DNA of 53,668 bases from Welwitschia mirabilis (GCA_051453625.1 JBOZIK010000001.1:48331910-48385577), one strand, 5' to 3'; shown: positions 1-9,821, numbered from the stretch's first letter. A program made the numbers and translations. Notes: generated by a model from the letters alone, not told the origin.

Positions 1-149
1 ACCATCAGAAAAAGAAAGACAGAAGTAATAATTTCCAATAACAACCTAATGAACATTATGCCTCCATCAATAAGAAATTTTTCATTACTTTACATTCTAT
101 TCCTATAGATGCTTTCTTTCAAGAAGAATTAGTAGACTATTTTTATAGT
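1..149 (+). pseudogene. gag fragment of outer element D, left of the nested insertion
   Basis: In one frame from about position 30 this reads as a piece of Ty3/gypsy capsid (retrotransposon gag), with P-N-E-x-Y-A followed by a K-F-F segment and ending V-D-Y-F-Y-S. The same segment is present in the gag copies at about 2360-2480 and 3840-3960. The frame carries one TAA in place of a Gln codon. It stops at the LTR that starts at 150, and the matching downstream part of the same gag resumes at 9822 (S-G-F then a decayed stretch). The 5' end of D lies outside the window. Confidence 0.75.
145..149. repeat. 5-bp target-site duplication ATAGT (second copy 9822-9826)
   Basis: ATAGT stands directly before the left LTR of element A (LTR from 150) and directly after its right LTR (ending 9821). 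Removing one copy plus the element restores the sequence TTTTTATAGTGGATT seen uninterrupted in the gag copies near 2465 and 3947. Five bases is the normal duplication size for LTR retrotransposons. Confidence 0.8.
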
Positions 150-187
150 TATTGCACTACCAATTTGTGATTATTTGATAGGGTTTT

Positions 188-373
188 ATGAGTTATTTTA
201 TAGGAATTTTACATAGATTTAGGTATAATTCTAAGGATTTTGGAGATTCAATAAGCAATCTTAAAAATATACAATTCCTACCTAGATTTAATATATTAAA
301 GGCATATTCTGATTCACAAAGCTTTGGAGAAGGAGTATTGACAAAAATGCTAAGTTATTCCTCAAGAAAATGA
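188..373 (+). CDS. Short open frame in U3 (61 codons), kept in both LTRs of A
   Basis: ATG to TGA gives 61 residues with no recognised domain, rich in Phe, Ser and basic residues. The right LTR has an equally long frame at 8833-9018 with no stop or indel, although about a third of the residues differ. The stop codon lies about 10 bases before the palindromic module in both copies. The product is unknown, and the frame may be open by chance or be a relic of something encoded in the LTR. The ATG at 188 was chosen because the same ATG exists in the other LTR. Confidence 0.25.
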   Translation: MSYFIGILHRFRYNSKDFGDSISNLKNIQFLPRFNILKAYSDSQSFGEGVLTKMLSYSSRK

Positions 374-385
374 TTAAAGAAGACT

Positions 386-426
386 GTCATCCCCTCCGTC
401 ATCCCCATGATAGGGGGGATGATGAC
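386..426 (+). repeat. Palindromic module, U3 copy (a second copy at 488-517)
   Basis: Outer arms GTCATCCCC and GGGGGATGATGAC enclose inner arms GTCAT and ATGAT around a CCCC loop, so the segment can fold as a hairpin or cruciform. A second, weaker copy (TATCATTCCCC / ATGATAG) lies about 70 bases downstream. Both are upstream of the TATA box at 640. The right LTR keeps the first at about 9029-9071 in worn form. Confidence 0.7.
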
Positions 427-639
427 TGCTGATGTCGACTGTTTGATTACTACTGAGTCATCATTCTAAGCTATCTTTTGTAATGTACTATCATTCCCCT
501 TATCATTTAGATGATAGTCCAAACGATACTAATGTATAATTGACTCTAACAGTGACCCTTAACCTTTTCATCCATTTCTAAATTCTAAATAAGTGAGTAT
601 TACTGCGGCTTTCATTTGTCTTTTTCTATTGTGAGTTAT

Positions 640-647
640 TATAAATA
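640..647 (+). promoter_or_regulatory. TATA box of the 5' LTR of A
   Basis: TATAAATA, placed mid-LTR and conserved at the same place in the right LTR (9229-9236). It marks the U3/R boundary to within about 30 bases. Function is inferred from position. Confidence 0.55.
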
Positions 648-1235
648 CATCCCTTTCAATTTTTCTTCTTGTCTTCATTGCACCAGAAATTCTCATGATA
701 GGAGATCAAAGGATGGGTGATCCATCTTGAGCATTACAAAAAGACGTGCACTTGGTGGAGGGCTTTGTATCCTCCATTGAGGCCTGGCTATTTTGTAACC
801 AAGATGCTTGTTACTCTTTCTTAACGTAAATCTTATTTTATTTTTATATTTGTATTTTATATTTTCTGATAACCCTTATAGTTTATGTTGCCCTAGATCT
901 AATGATAATTTCTTAGGTGATATAGATTATCAAGGGCAGCCTTTGTTAAAACTAAAAGAAATTAGTGTTAATTTATTTTACATTCATCCAGATTAGTTAC
1001 ACTTTGCATTTGCATTACATTCCTTTCTTTCCTTATATTTTTATTTATTTCTAATTCCCATTCGATTTTTCAAAGTAACCTAAGTCTCATCTCATAGTTT
1101 TTAATGTGAATACGACATTTTAAATCTACTTCCACTCATACTAGTGTGATGTATTATGTAAGATATCTATTTATTTTATGAATGATAAAATCTTTCCAAA
1201 CTTAAGAACTTGCACAAAGACATATCATAACAAAA

Positions 1236-1253
1236 TGGTACTATTGCCAGGGA
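1236..1253 (+). other. Primer-binding site, tRNA-Asp type (decayed)
   Basis: An 18-base segment beginning TGGTACTATTGCC, three bases after the LTR end. It aligns with the complement of the plant tRNA-Asp 3' end (TGGCGCCGTTGCCGGGGA) with five differences, all C-to-T or G-to-A. tRNA-Asp priming is typical of the Athila group. Confidence 0.8.
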
Positions 1254-1732
1254 AGGCTATCAAGGAGTACAAGGGTTGTTGTCATTCAGATAAGTATATC
1301 GAACCTTTATTTAGTTCTTTATCTATAGCGACATTGTACTTTATTAGGAGCTATCAGTATTCTGTATGCAGCTTTTCAGTTTTGATTTTTTAGATTTAGT
1401 TTTTTTATAGAAAAATAGTTTTGTCCCCTCTGTTGTCCCCATGATAGGTAGGATGATAGATTTTAGTTTTCGGTTTTTAAGTTTTATTTTCAAATTTTAA
1501 ATTTTTTTCCAATAAATTAGTCTCTATCATATCCTATGTCATCTAGATGGCTAGGTAGATAACAGTTCTATTTTTTAAGTTTTCCTGCTTTCCATTTTGG
1601 TTTCTATTCTGTTTCTATTTTTCTGGTTTTCTATGTGTATCATTTGCTTTGTCATTCCCATGATAGATAGGATGATGGTCTATTATATTTTATCTTGTTT
1701 TTTATTATTTTCTATTTGCAGGATGCTGTAAT
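1254..1732 (+). other. Untranslated leader of A with three palindromic modules
   Basis: No frame is open here. Three modules (about 1423-1459, 1523-1565, 1651-1680) alternate with T-rich spacers at spacings of roughly 100-130 bp. The end of the leader is TTTTCTATTTGCAG, which looks like a 3' splice site, 11 bases before the gag ATG. The same arrangement is seen in B and E. Confidence 0.6.
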
Positions 1733-2593
1733 ATGGTTAATATTGAGAAGAAATAGCAGAGAGAAAGACTACTGATAGAAAAGAACATTAAATAAGAACT
1801 GGTGGATATAGGAAAAAAAATTAGAAAACCGATCTTTAGGTGCACTCAAACCTCCTTTCGTATTTATTTTTTCTAAGTTAGATTTTCTTAACGAAAATCC
1901 TATAGAAGGAGAGAACCAATTTATAATGTTAAGTATCACCTATAAGTAAAAACATGTTATAGGATCTTCTACCCCTAATGCAAACCTCACTCTTAGAGAA
2001 TTGTTAGCCAATAAAAAACAAGAGATTCAAATACCTTTTGATCTATCCCTAGCAAATGATGTTGAGCTTAAAAATTTACATGCCTACCCAATTTTTAGTG
2101 GAGAAAATGATGAGGACACCCTTCAACACATTGCAGATGTTGAACAACTAATCCTTACCTCAGGAAATGGGAAGAAAAAAATAACTGATAGAACATATAT
2201 GTTAGTCTTTTCCATGACATTAAAGGGTAGAGCAAAACTTTCACTATAAACTATCCCCCACAAAAGATTAAAAACATAGGATTAATTTTGAAAAACCCTT
2301 ATAAAATGATCTATGAGTGAAGAAACTATGAGAAAAAGGAAAAAGGAGGTAACAAACTTTTAACAAAAACCAAATGAAGATTATGCATCTACTTATGAAT
2401 GGTTCTTCATAGTAATCCATTCTAATCTAGTTGATGCTATCTCAAAAATAGAACAAGTAGACTATTTTTATAGTGGATTGACTCCCCATATGAAATAATT
2501 TATAGATTCTTCTTGTGATAGAAACCTTATGAACCTTACCTAGATGATGCTTAGACAAAATTAGAAAAGCTTATGGAGGTTAGTAAAACTTGG
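1733..2593 (+). pseudogene. gag: gag of element A, decayed
   Basis: Structural capsid polyprotein of a Ty3/gypsy element, forming the particle in which reverse transcription occurs. The start ATGGTTAAT (M-V-N) is chosen because B (3263) and E (51611, minus) begin with the same M-V-N. From about 1828 the frame is readable: an N-terminal region (L-K-P-P-F), then the retrotransposon gag domain from about 2070 (H-A-Y-P-x-F, then E-D-T-L-Q-H, then M-T-L-K-G-R-A-K). The longest open piece is 2001-2249. After that come TAA/TAG/TGA stops at expected Trp and Gln positions and a frameshift near 2540. The sequence is cut at 2593 by the 100-N gap, so the zinc knuckle is missing. Confidence 0.8.
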
Positions 2594-2693
2594 NNNNNNN
2601 NNNNNNNNNNNNNNNNNNNNNNNNNNNNNNNNNNNNNNNNNNNNNNNNNNNNNNNNNNNNNNNNNNNNNNNNNNNNNNNNNNNNNNNNNNNNN
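2594..2693. other. Assembly gap, exactly 100 N
   Basis: The round length suggests a gap of unknown size. The sequence to its right restarts at an LTR tail that matches position about 1109, roughly 1.5 kb upstream, at about 85% identity by eye. Confidence 0.9.
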
Positions 2694-2812
2694 TGACATT
2701 TTAGGTCTACTGCCACTATACTAGTGTGATGTATTGTGTAAGATATCTATTTTAGTTATAAACAACAGGATATTTTTGAATGTAAAAACTTGCACAAATA
2801 CACACTGCAACA
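2694..2812 (+). repeat. LTR 3' end of copy B
   Basis: The last 119 bases of an A-family LTR (the TGTGATGTATTGTGTAAGAT block, then CACACTGCAACA). The terminal CA is intact here. The rest of this LTR is in or beyond the gap. Confidence 0.8.
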
Positions 2813-2815
2813 AAT

Positions 2816-2833
2816 TGGTGCCATTACCGGGGA
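2816..2833 (+). other. Primer-binding site of copy B, tRNA-Asp type
   Basis: TGGTGCCATTACCGGGGA, three mismatches to the tRNA-Asp complement, all transitions. It lies three bases after the LTR end, as in A. Confidence 0.85.
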
Positions 2834-3262
2834 AGGCTATTAAGGAGTACAAGGGTTGTTGTTATTCGGGTGAGTATATCGAACCTCTATTCGGTTATTT
2901 ATCTGTGTGATGTTGTATTCTATTAGGAGCTATAGGTTTTTTGCATGCAATTTTTCAGTTTCGGTTTTTTAAATTCAGTTTGCTATAGAAAAAGAGTGGT
3001 CGTTTCCCTTGTCATCCCCACGACAGTCAGGATGATAGTATTCTATTTTTACTTTTAGTTTTATTTCTGGATTGTGGTTTTCCTAAAATAAAATTAGTCT
3101 ATGTCGTTTCTTGTGACATCCAGGTGACCAGGTGGATGACAATCCTGTTTTTTGTGTTTTCTAATTTTTGTTTCAGTTTCGGTTCTGTTTCTATTTTTCT
3201 TGGGTTCTGTTTCTGTTTTTTATCTTGTTTTCTGTTGTTTGATATTTGCAGGATGTTGTAAT
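2834..3262 (+). other. Untranslated leader of copy B with palindromic modules
   Basis: Two modules (about 3001-3038 and 3102-3141, about 100 bp apart) sit in T-rich sequence. The leader ends with GATATTTGCAG, a splice-acceptor-like site at the same distance from the gag ATG as in A. The antisense open frame across this area has no family resemblance and is ignored. Confidence 0.6.
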
Positions 3263-4500
3263 ATGGTCAATCTTGAGAAGCTGATATAAAAGAACATCAA
3301 AGGAGGACTGGTGGATATAGAACATGAATCATAAAAGCAATCTCTAGGTGCACTCAAACCTCCTTCTGAATTTATTTTTTCTAGGTTAGATTTTCTTAAC
3401 AAAAATTCTATAGAAGGAGAGAAACAATTCACAATATTAAGTACCTCCCGTAAGCAAAAATAAGTCATAGGATCTTCTACCCCTAATGCAAACCTCACCC
3501 TTAGAGACTTATTAGCCACTAAAAACGCGAGAGATTCAAACACCTTTTGATCTACCCCCCGGAGAGGNNNNNNNNNNTGGAGAAACTGATGAGGACCCCC
3601 TTCAACACATTATAGACATTAAACAACTAATCCTCGCCTTAGGAAATGGGAAGAAAAAAAACTAATCGAACATATATGGTAATCTTTCCCATGACATTAA
3701 AGGGTAGAGCAAAACTTTGGTTAAAAACCATACCCCACAAAAGCTTAAAAACTTGGGATCAAGTTAAAGAAACTTTTGTAAAAAGATTCATAAGTGAAGA
3801 AACTATGAAAAAGAGGAGAAAAGAGGTAACAAACTTTTAACAAAAACCAAATAAAGATTATGCCTTCACTTATGAACATTTCTTCATAGAAATTTATTTT
3901 AATCCAATAGATGATTTTTTAAGAATAGAACAACTAGACCATTTTTATAGTGGATTAACTCCCCATACAAAACAACTTGTAGATTTTTCTTATGGTGGGA
4001 ACCTTATAAACCTTACATTAGATGATGCCTGGACAAAATTAGAAGAGCTTATGGAAGTTAGTCAAACTTAGTCAACCCCTAAAGAAAATCAAACGGTAGG
4101 CCAACTTCTCAATACTTAAAAGAAGTGAAACAACAAAAAGAGGTAGAATCCAATCCTACAAATCCCATGAAATATTTTACAACAACCTTGGAGAAGTATG
4201 CAAAAATAATCTTAGATGCTAAAACCGCAACCAAAAGAAATGTTGCAAACTTGTGACTTATGTGAGGATAATTATCATGTCACTAAAAACTATCTTCTTT
4301 TGCCAACATACAAAGAAAGAATTTGTGAACAAGTTTGTACTTTTAACCAAACATCTTAAAAATTCTGAAACCAAAACTAAAAACAACCTAGGTTAAACAA
4401 TTATTTTTAAAACAATCCTAAATCTTTTAGAAACTAATTCAAAAATTTAAACTCTCAACTAATACTAATAAAATTTTAATATCTAAATGATCAACTCACA
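3263..4500 (+). pseudogene. gag: gag of copy B, decayed, with damaged zinc knuckle
   Basis: Starts ATGGTCAAT (M-V-N). The capsid domain includes M-T-L-K-G-R-A-K-L-W-L and K-S-L-K-T-W-D; the best open piece is 3646-3840. A 10-N gap (3568-3577) and small indels break the frame. At 4252-4293 a C-x2-C-x4-H-x4-C zinc knuckle is recognisable (C-D-L-C-E-D-N-Y-H), but the last Cys codon TGT has become TAT (Tyr). A TAA at about 3838 falls at the same Gln-rich spot as a TAA in A, next to a Gln codon that is TAA in D instead. Beyond about 4300 only a Asn/Lys-rich linker with many stops remains. Confidence 0.8.
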
Positions 4501-5040
4501 AATATTACAAAGAAACTTAAAAGAAAAAATGCCAATATTGAAAACTTGATAAACATCTTTTAACAAACAATACTAGAAAACTAAAAACCTCAAGGAACAT
4601 TAGCTACACAACCTTTACTAAACCCAAATGAACTAAGAAAAAATTATAAAGTTGTGATAAGAAATGAACAAGAAATAAAACCTCCTCCAAATAAACCTTC
4701 CACCTTCCAAAATGATTTTAGAAAAGATGAAGAATAAGAGGAATAAGACATTGAGATATTAAAAGATTACAACTCCCCTTCTCTTAGTAAAAAGAAAGAG
4801 AAAATTCCTTCTCAAAAAACAAACCCTTGACTTGATAGGCTTAATAATAATTCAACTTTCAATGAACATATTAAGGCCTTGATAAAAAATGTGAGGATAG
4901 ACTTGCCCTTCTGAAAAATTTTTAAACAAAATATGGGGTACTCAAAATTGTGGGAGGACTTAATAAGAAAAAAATAAAAATGAGTCATTTCTAGTAAAGC
5001 CTTCCTAGCCCAATCCCTCACAAATTTAGTATTACAAAAA

Positions 5041-5291
5041 TATCCAAATTTGAAGATCCAAGAGTAGCTATGATGAATGTTACTATAGAGGAAAACAAAA
5101 AGATTAGAAAAGCCTTAATAAACATTGGAGTGAGTGTTAACATTATGCCACTTCACATTTGTAAGAGACTTACTTTGGAAAATGGAATAGAACCTACTTC
5201 AATTGTTTTAGAATTAGTAGATACTTTAGTTAAGAAACTGTTAGGCATTATTAAAAATTTGGCAATACAAATTGAAGAGGATTACTACCCC
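5041..5291 (+). pseudogene. Aspartic protease (retropepsin) fragment of copy B
   Basis: The open piece starting 5070 has the Athila-type protease pattern A-L-I-x-I-G-x-S-V-N-I-M-P-L-H-I-C. Retropepsins cleave the polyprotein and need an Asp in the D-x-G motif; here the codon at 5121-5123 is AAC (Asn), so the active site is lost. The fragment runs into a 683-N gap at 5292. The same Asp-to-Asn change is present in D and E. Confidence 0.8.
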
Positions 5292-5974
5292 NNNNNNNNN
5301 NNNNNNNNNNNNNNNNNNNNNNNNNNNNNNNNNNNNNNNNNNNNNNNNNNNNNNNNNNNNNNNNNNNNNNNNNNNNNNNNNNNNNNNNNNNNNNNNNNNN
5401 NNNNNNNNNNNNNNNNNNNNNNNNNNNNNNNNNNNNNNNNNNNNNNNNNNNNNNNNNNNNNNNNNNNNNNNNNNNNNNNNNNNNNNNNNNNNNNNNNNNN
5501 NNNNNNNNNNNNNNNNNNNNNNNNNNNNNNNNNNNNNNNNNNNNNNNNNNNNNNNNNNNNNNNNNNNNNNNNNNNNNNNNNNNNNNNNNNNNNNNNNNNN
5601 NNNNNNNNNNNNNNNNNNNNNNNNNNNNNNNNNNNNNNNNNNNNNNNNNNNNNNNNNNNNNNNNNNNNNNNNNNNNNNNNNNNNNNNNNNNNNNNNNNNN
5701 NNNNNNNNNNNNNNNNNNNNNNNNNNNNNNNNNNNNNNNNNNNNNNNNNNNNNNNNNNNNNNNNNNNNNNNNNNNNNNNNNNNNNNNNNNNNNNNNNNNN
5801 NNNNNNNNNNNNNNNNNNNNNNNNNNNNNNNNNNNNNNNNNNNNNNNNNNNNNNNNNNNNNNNNNNNNNNNNNNNNNNNNNNNNNNNNNNNNNNNNNNNN
5901 NNNNNNNNNNNNNNNNNNNNNNNNNNNNNNNNNNNNNNNNNNNNNNNNNNNNNNNNNNNNNNNNNNNNNNNNNN
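5292..5974. other. Assembly gap, 683 N
   Basis: Hides the protease C-terminus and the protease-RT linker. Long 'ORFs' that cross this and other N runs are artefacts. Confidence 0.9.
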
Positions 5975-6300
5975 TGATGAAATGAACATTGAAAGTAATA
6001 TCAAACAAAATTTATTCCTATAACATCATCCACTTGAAGAAAGAAAGATGAAATCAAATGAACATGTGCTTTGTGATGACTAACTTAAGAGTGAAAAAAG
6101 AAATACAACCTTTAGAGTATAAGGAAGTTCAACTTTTCAAGAAAAATTATGAGGGATATTGTCCATTACATATGCCAAAAATTGAAATCATAATTTGAAT
6201 TTGGATGAAAATATTTTTCATGGACTTGAATATAATTTTCCTTGTGATGCTTAAAATAAAACTCTTACATTTAATGAAAATCTTTTTCTAAAGCTGCCAT
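5975..6300 (+). pseudogene. Protease-RT linker / RT N-terminus remnant of A/B
   Basis: A segment around 6200-6290 reads as L-E-Y-N-F-P-C-D-A then N-x-T-L, the counterpart of L-K-Y-I-F-L-C-N-D at about 11830 in D, i.e. the stretch just ahead of the RT domain in Athila-like polyproteins. Nothing matching the RT fingers, palm or the x-D-D box follows; the sequence changes character after about 6300, so pol was probably deleted or lies in the gap at 6972. Confidence 0.5.
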
Positions 6301-6539
6301 TTCTCTCCACTTTAGCTTTCAAAATATTATAGAGTACTCTCCATTACTCATCTCTTCATCCAATTGATTTTACTTGGAAATAACTGTACATGTTCTATGA
6401 TTTATTAATTGGTAAATTTCTAGTTTGGATCTTATTTTTCTAAACATCTATCTTTTTAATAAAAAGTATGAGTTATATTTAGGAATTAAATAAAATATAC
6501 TTGCCTTAGAATTTTCTTTCAACTTTCTATTTTGATAGT

Positions 6540-6790
6540 CTTTATTTTCATTTTGCTGCTTTTAGATTTTATTTTTGTTTGTAGTCTGTACTTCTATTTT
6601 CTGTTATAATAATTTCTTGTCTCCTTTGTCGTCCCATGAGAGATAGGATGATAGTAAGTTTTGTTAGTTTTCTAGCTTCTTGATTATTTTCTATGTTTTC
6701 TAATAAATTTCTATTTTTCTTATCTATTCTTATCATCCTCTCTGTCGTCTGAATGACGAGCAGGATGACAGTCAATAAAATAATCATTTT
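6540..6790 (+). repeat. Leader-like repeat block inside A, with two palindromic modules
   Basis: This T-rich block resembles the leader of A and B (TTTTGCTGCTTTTAGATTTTA, then modules at about 6618-6654 and 6731-6773). It stands where RT should be, about 3.7 kb downstream of the leader of B. It could mark a third element remnant or a recombination product. Confidence 0.5.
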
Positions 6791-6800
6791 TATTTTCTAT

Positions 6801-8778
6801 TATTTTAAGAAAATATATTTTTATGAATCTACTAAGATTTTAATGGATAAAAACTTGAAATTTCATAAGCAAATCATCTGAATTTTATCTTAGATTTTTT
6901 CTTTAGAGGTTATTATGGCATTACTTGATCATTTTTCAAACTTGACTTATGTATTTATCTCCATGACTAGTNNNNNNNNNNNNNNNNNNNNNNNNNNNNN
7001 NNNNNNNNNNNNNNNNNNNNNNNNNNNNNNNNNNNNNNNNNNNNNNNNNNNNNNNNNNNNNNNNNNNNNNNNNNNNNNNNNNNNNNNNNNNNNNNNNNNN
7101 NNNNNNNNNNNNNNNNNNNNNNNNNNNNNNNNNNNNNNNNNNNNNNNNNNNNNNNNNNNNNNNNNNNNNNNNNNNNNNNNNNNNNNNNNNNNNNNNNNNN
7201 NNNNNNNNNNNNNNNNNNNNNNNNNNNNNNNNNNNNNNNNNNNNNNNNNNNNNNNNNNNNNNNNNNNNNNNNNNNNNNNNNNNNNNNNNNNNNNNNNNNN
7301 NNNNNNNNNNNNNNNNNNNNNNNNNNNNNNNNNNNNNNNNNNNNNNNNNNNNNNNNNNNNNNNNNNNNNNNNNNNNNNNNNNNNNNNNNNNNNNNNNNNN
7401 NNNNNNNNNNNNNNNNNNNNNNNNNNNNNNNNNNNNNNNNNNNNNNNNNNNNNNNNNNNNNNNNNNNNNNNNNNNNNNNNNNNNNNNNNNNNNNNNNNNN
7501 NNNNNNNNNNNNNNNNNNNNNNNNNNNNNNNNNNNNNNNNNNNNNNNNNNNNNNNNNNNNNNNNNNNNNNNNNNNNNNNNNNNNNNNNNNNNNNNNNNNN
7601 NNNNNNNNNNNNNNNNNNNNNNNNNNNNNNNNNNNNNNNNNNNNNNNNNNNNNNNNNNNNNNNNNNNNNNNNNNNNNNNNNNNNNNNNNNNNNNNNNNNN
7701 NNNNNNNNNNNNNNNNNNNNNNNNNNNNNNNNNNNNNNNNNNNNNNNNNNNNNNNNNNNNNNNNNNNNNNNNNNNNNNNNNNNNNNNNNNNNNNNNNNNN
7801 NNNNNNNNNNNNNNNNNNNNNNNNNNNNNNNNAAAAACTTTGAGACTATAGGATCAGTGGTGTTCTTAGTGTCATTAGAGGCATTACTTATTTTCTAGAC
7901 TCTTAGTCTATTTTACATGATTATTTCATTTCTTTAGATTTAGGTGTTTGTTTTAAGATGATGGTAGGTGAGTTTATTTTTAAGTAATTCTTTGTCTAAT
8001 TATTCATTTAATCTTTAGCATCATCATAACCACTACCTCATCAAATGGAATTTCTTATATATTGAATCATGCATTTTTCACATTAAGTAATGTTATGATT
8101 TCTTTCATGGGAGTCTGCTAGGTTAAAATATTAGATAAGTGAACTATCTTTTATTTTTATTATCTTATGCTCATTCTTTTTGTTTTCTTTTGTGGTTTGG
8201 TTAGTTATTTTAAAGTTATTACCATATTTTCTATTCATCATGTTTTTATGTTTTTTTAATCCAAGTAGATTTCTTTCTTAGATAAGTTCTTTTAATAAAT
8301 TTTCTTTTTGGTGTTGGAAGCACCGCTCTTAATCATTTTTGTGATAAAACAGTTTTATTCTCCACTCTTTTTTTTTACTTGTTAAAATATTACATTGATC
8401 TTTATTTTTTAAATCTAACATTACTTAAATTTGTAGTTCATTTTGAAAATTGTCCTTATTCTTACCATTCTTTACCTACCTTATCACTCCCATCTACTTT
8501 CTTTGTTTTATTTTCCAATTCAAGGCATATTACTTTTTCTTTGGGAGAGGGGAAAGATCCATCTTTCATGGCTTATTTTTAAACATTTTTAAACTTACTT
8601 CAAATCTTTCATGAGATAAAATTTTTTAAAATTTTCATGCACATTATGCATTACCTATTATTTAATTATGTGCTATGTTTTATGAGCCTATTGTATAATT
8701 CTAGATTTACCTTTTAAAAAATAAATTAGCTCATAATTATGGTTTTTTTTGCTTGGTTTTTTTCAAGGACTGATAAAG
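6801..8778 (+). other. Post-integrase non-coding region of A, with an 861-N gap (6972-7832)
   Basis: Segments at about 6915-6971 and 7833-8130 match 15137-15190 and 15660-15990 in D, which lie downstream of the integrase there. No frame is convincing; the 67-codon frame at 8379 has no support from D. 8130-8778 is T-rich with no recognised feature apart from AAGGACTGATAAAGGCTAAG just before the LTR. Confidence 0.55.
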
Positions 8779-8794
8779 GCTAAGTGGAAGGATA
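8779..8794 (+). other. Polypurine tract region before the 3' LTR of A
   Basis: GCTAAGTGGAAGGATA directly precedes the LTR. Counterparts are AAGTAGAGGGCTA (D, 18994-19006) and purine-rich GAGAGGCTA or GGAGGGCTA before two LTRs of C. It would prime plus-strand DNA synthesis. Confidence 0.65.
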
Positions 8795-8832
8795 TATTGC
8801 ACTACCAATTTGTAGTTATTCAATGGGGTTTT

Positions 8833-9018
8833 ATGAGTTGTTTTATAAGAGTTTTACATAGATTTAGGTGCAATTCTAAGGATTTTGAACATTCAATAGG
8901 AAATATCCTAAATGTGCAATTTCTACCTAGATTTGATGTGTTAAAGGTACATTCTCATGCACAAAGCTTTGGAGAAGGATTACTGACAAAAATTCTAAGT
9001 TTCTTCTTAAGAAAATGA
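8833..9018 (+). CDS. Short open frame in U3, right-LTR copy
   Basis: It has exactly the same length (61 codons) and frame as 188-373 and no stop or indel. An ATG further upstream (8749) lies outside the LTR and was not used. Function unknown. Confidence 0.25.
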   Translation: MSCFIRVLHRFRCNSKDFEHSIGNILNVQFLPRFDVLKVHSHAQSFGEGLLTKILSFFLRK

Positions 9019-9228
9019 TCAAAGAAGACCATCGTCTCCTTCATCATTCCTAGAACAAGTAGGATGACGATTACTGATGTGGACTACTTAATCATTGCTT
9101 ACTGTCGTCTGGAGAACATTAACATGTAACCGATTTTGATAGTGATCCTTAACCATTTCATCATTTTTTGAATTGTAAATGAACATGCCTTACTACACCT
9201 TTTATTTATCTTTTTTTTAATGAGTTAT

Positions 9229-9236
9229 TATAAATA
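9229..9236 (+). promoter_or_regulatory. TATA box of the 3' LTR of A
   Basis: TATAAATA, same context (GAGTTAT before, AGTCC after) as 640-647 in the left LTR. Confidence 0.5.
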
Positions 9237-9475
9237 AGTCCCCCTTTGACTCTCATTCTCATCTTTGTTGCATTGGAAATTCTCATGATAGGAGATTAAG
9301 GGTAGGAGATCCATCTTGAGCATTGTAAAATGATGTACACTTGGTAAAGGGATGTGTATCCTCCATTGAGACCTGCCTATTTTGTAACCAATATTCTTGT
9401 TACTCTTTATTAATATAAACCTTGTTTTATTTTTATATTTTTATTGTAGATTTTTTGATGACTGTTATAGTCTAT

Positions 9476-9529
9476 GTTGCCCTTGATCTGGTGATAATTT
9501 CTTGGGTGATATAGATTATCAAGGGCAAC
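9476..9529 (+). other. R/U5 hairpin, 12-bp perfect stem
   Basis: GTTGCCCTTGAT (9476-9487) is the exact reverse complement of ATCAAGGGCAAC (9518-9529), with a 30-base loop. The left LTR has the same hairpin in damaged form (887-898 / 929-940). Elements C and E have hairpins at the same place with different but still pairing arms. Confidence 0.65.
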
Positions 9530-9821
9530 CTTGGTTAAGGTTAAAAGTAAGTAGTATTAGTTCATTTTGCATTCATTTAGATTAGTTCCACTTTCCATTT
9601 TTATTGCATTCCTTTATTTCCCCGCATTATTATTTATTTCTGGTTCCTATTCCATTTTGCAAAGAAACCTAAGTCTCATCTCATAGTCTTCAACGTGAAT
9701 ATGACATTTCGAGTCTACTTCCATTCATACTAATGTGATGTATTGCGTAAAATATCTATTTATTTTATAAATGACAGAATCTTTCTGAACTTAAGCACTT
9801 GCACAAATACACACCACAAAA

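Larger units (their letters stand above)
150..1232 (+). repeat. 5' LTR of element A
   Basis: It aligns along its full length with 8795-9821 (about 80% identity by eye). Shared landmarks in order are a 61-codon open frame, the palindromic module, TATAAATA, the block around GATCCATCTTGAGCATT, the GTTGCCCT hairpin and a conserved tail with TGTGATGTATT. It ends ...ATAACA, followed by AAA and the primer site. Length is 1083 bp against 1027 for the right copy; part of the difference is a deletion around the second hairpin module in the right LTR. Confidence 0.85.
150..9821 (+). mobile_element. Element A: Athila-like Ty3/gypsy LTR retrotransposon nested in D
   Basis: Two LTRs (150-1232 and 8795-9821) enclose a tRNA-Asp primer site, a leader, gag, protease and a post-integrase region. 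Both LTRs begin TATTGC rather than TGTTGC, so the terminal TG had already become TA before or at insertion. The inside is irregular: a second LTR end, primer site, leader and gag (2694 onwards, called B here) follow a 100-N gap, and no RT, RNase H or integrase is visible in the sequenced part. It is either a tandem LTR-int-LTR-int-LTR array with a pol deletion or two paralogous copies joined by the assembler. No ORF is intact. Confidence 0.75.
8795..9821 (+). repeat. 3' LTR of element A
   Basis: Pairs with 150-1232. It ends ...ACCACAAAA where the family consensus is ...CTGCAACA, followed at once by the ATAGT duplication. The second hairpin module of U3 is partly deleted near 9100-9118. Confidence 0.85.

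Noticed and set aside
1424-1680. CRISPR-like array, because modules recur at regular spacing
   Set aside because: Plant retroelement leader; repeats are diverged, spacers are similar T-rich sequence and not unique, and there are no cas genes.
3220-3543. 107-codon minus-strand frame over the leader and gag start of B
   Set aside because: Antisense to a recognisable plus-strand gag, with no family resemblance or conserved counterpart in A.
5070-6023. Long open frames running through N blocks (also at 6915, 42783, 47528, 49176, 49892, 50011 and others)
   Set aside because: Unknown bases cannot show stops; only the short sequenced ends carry information.
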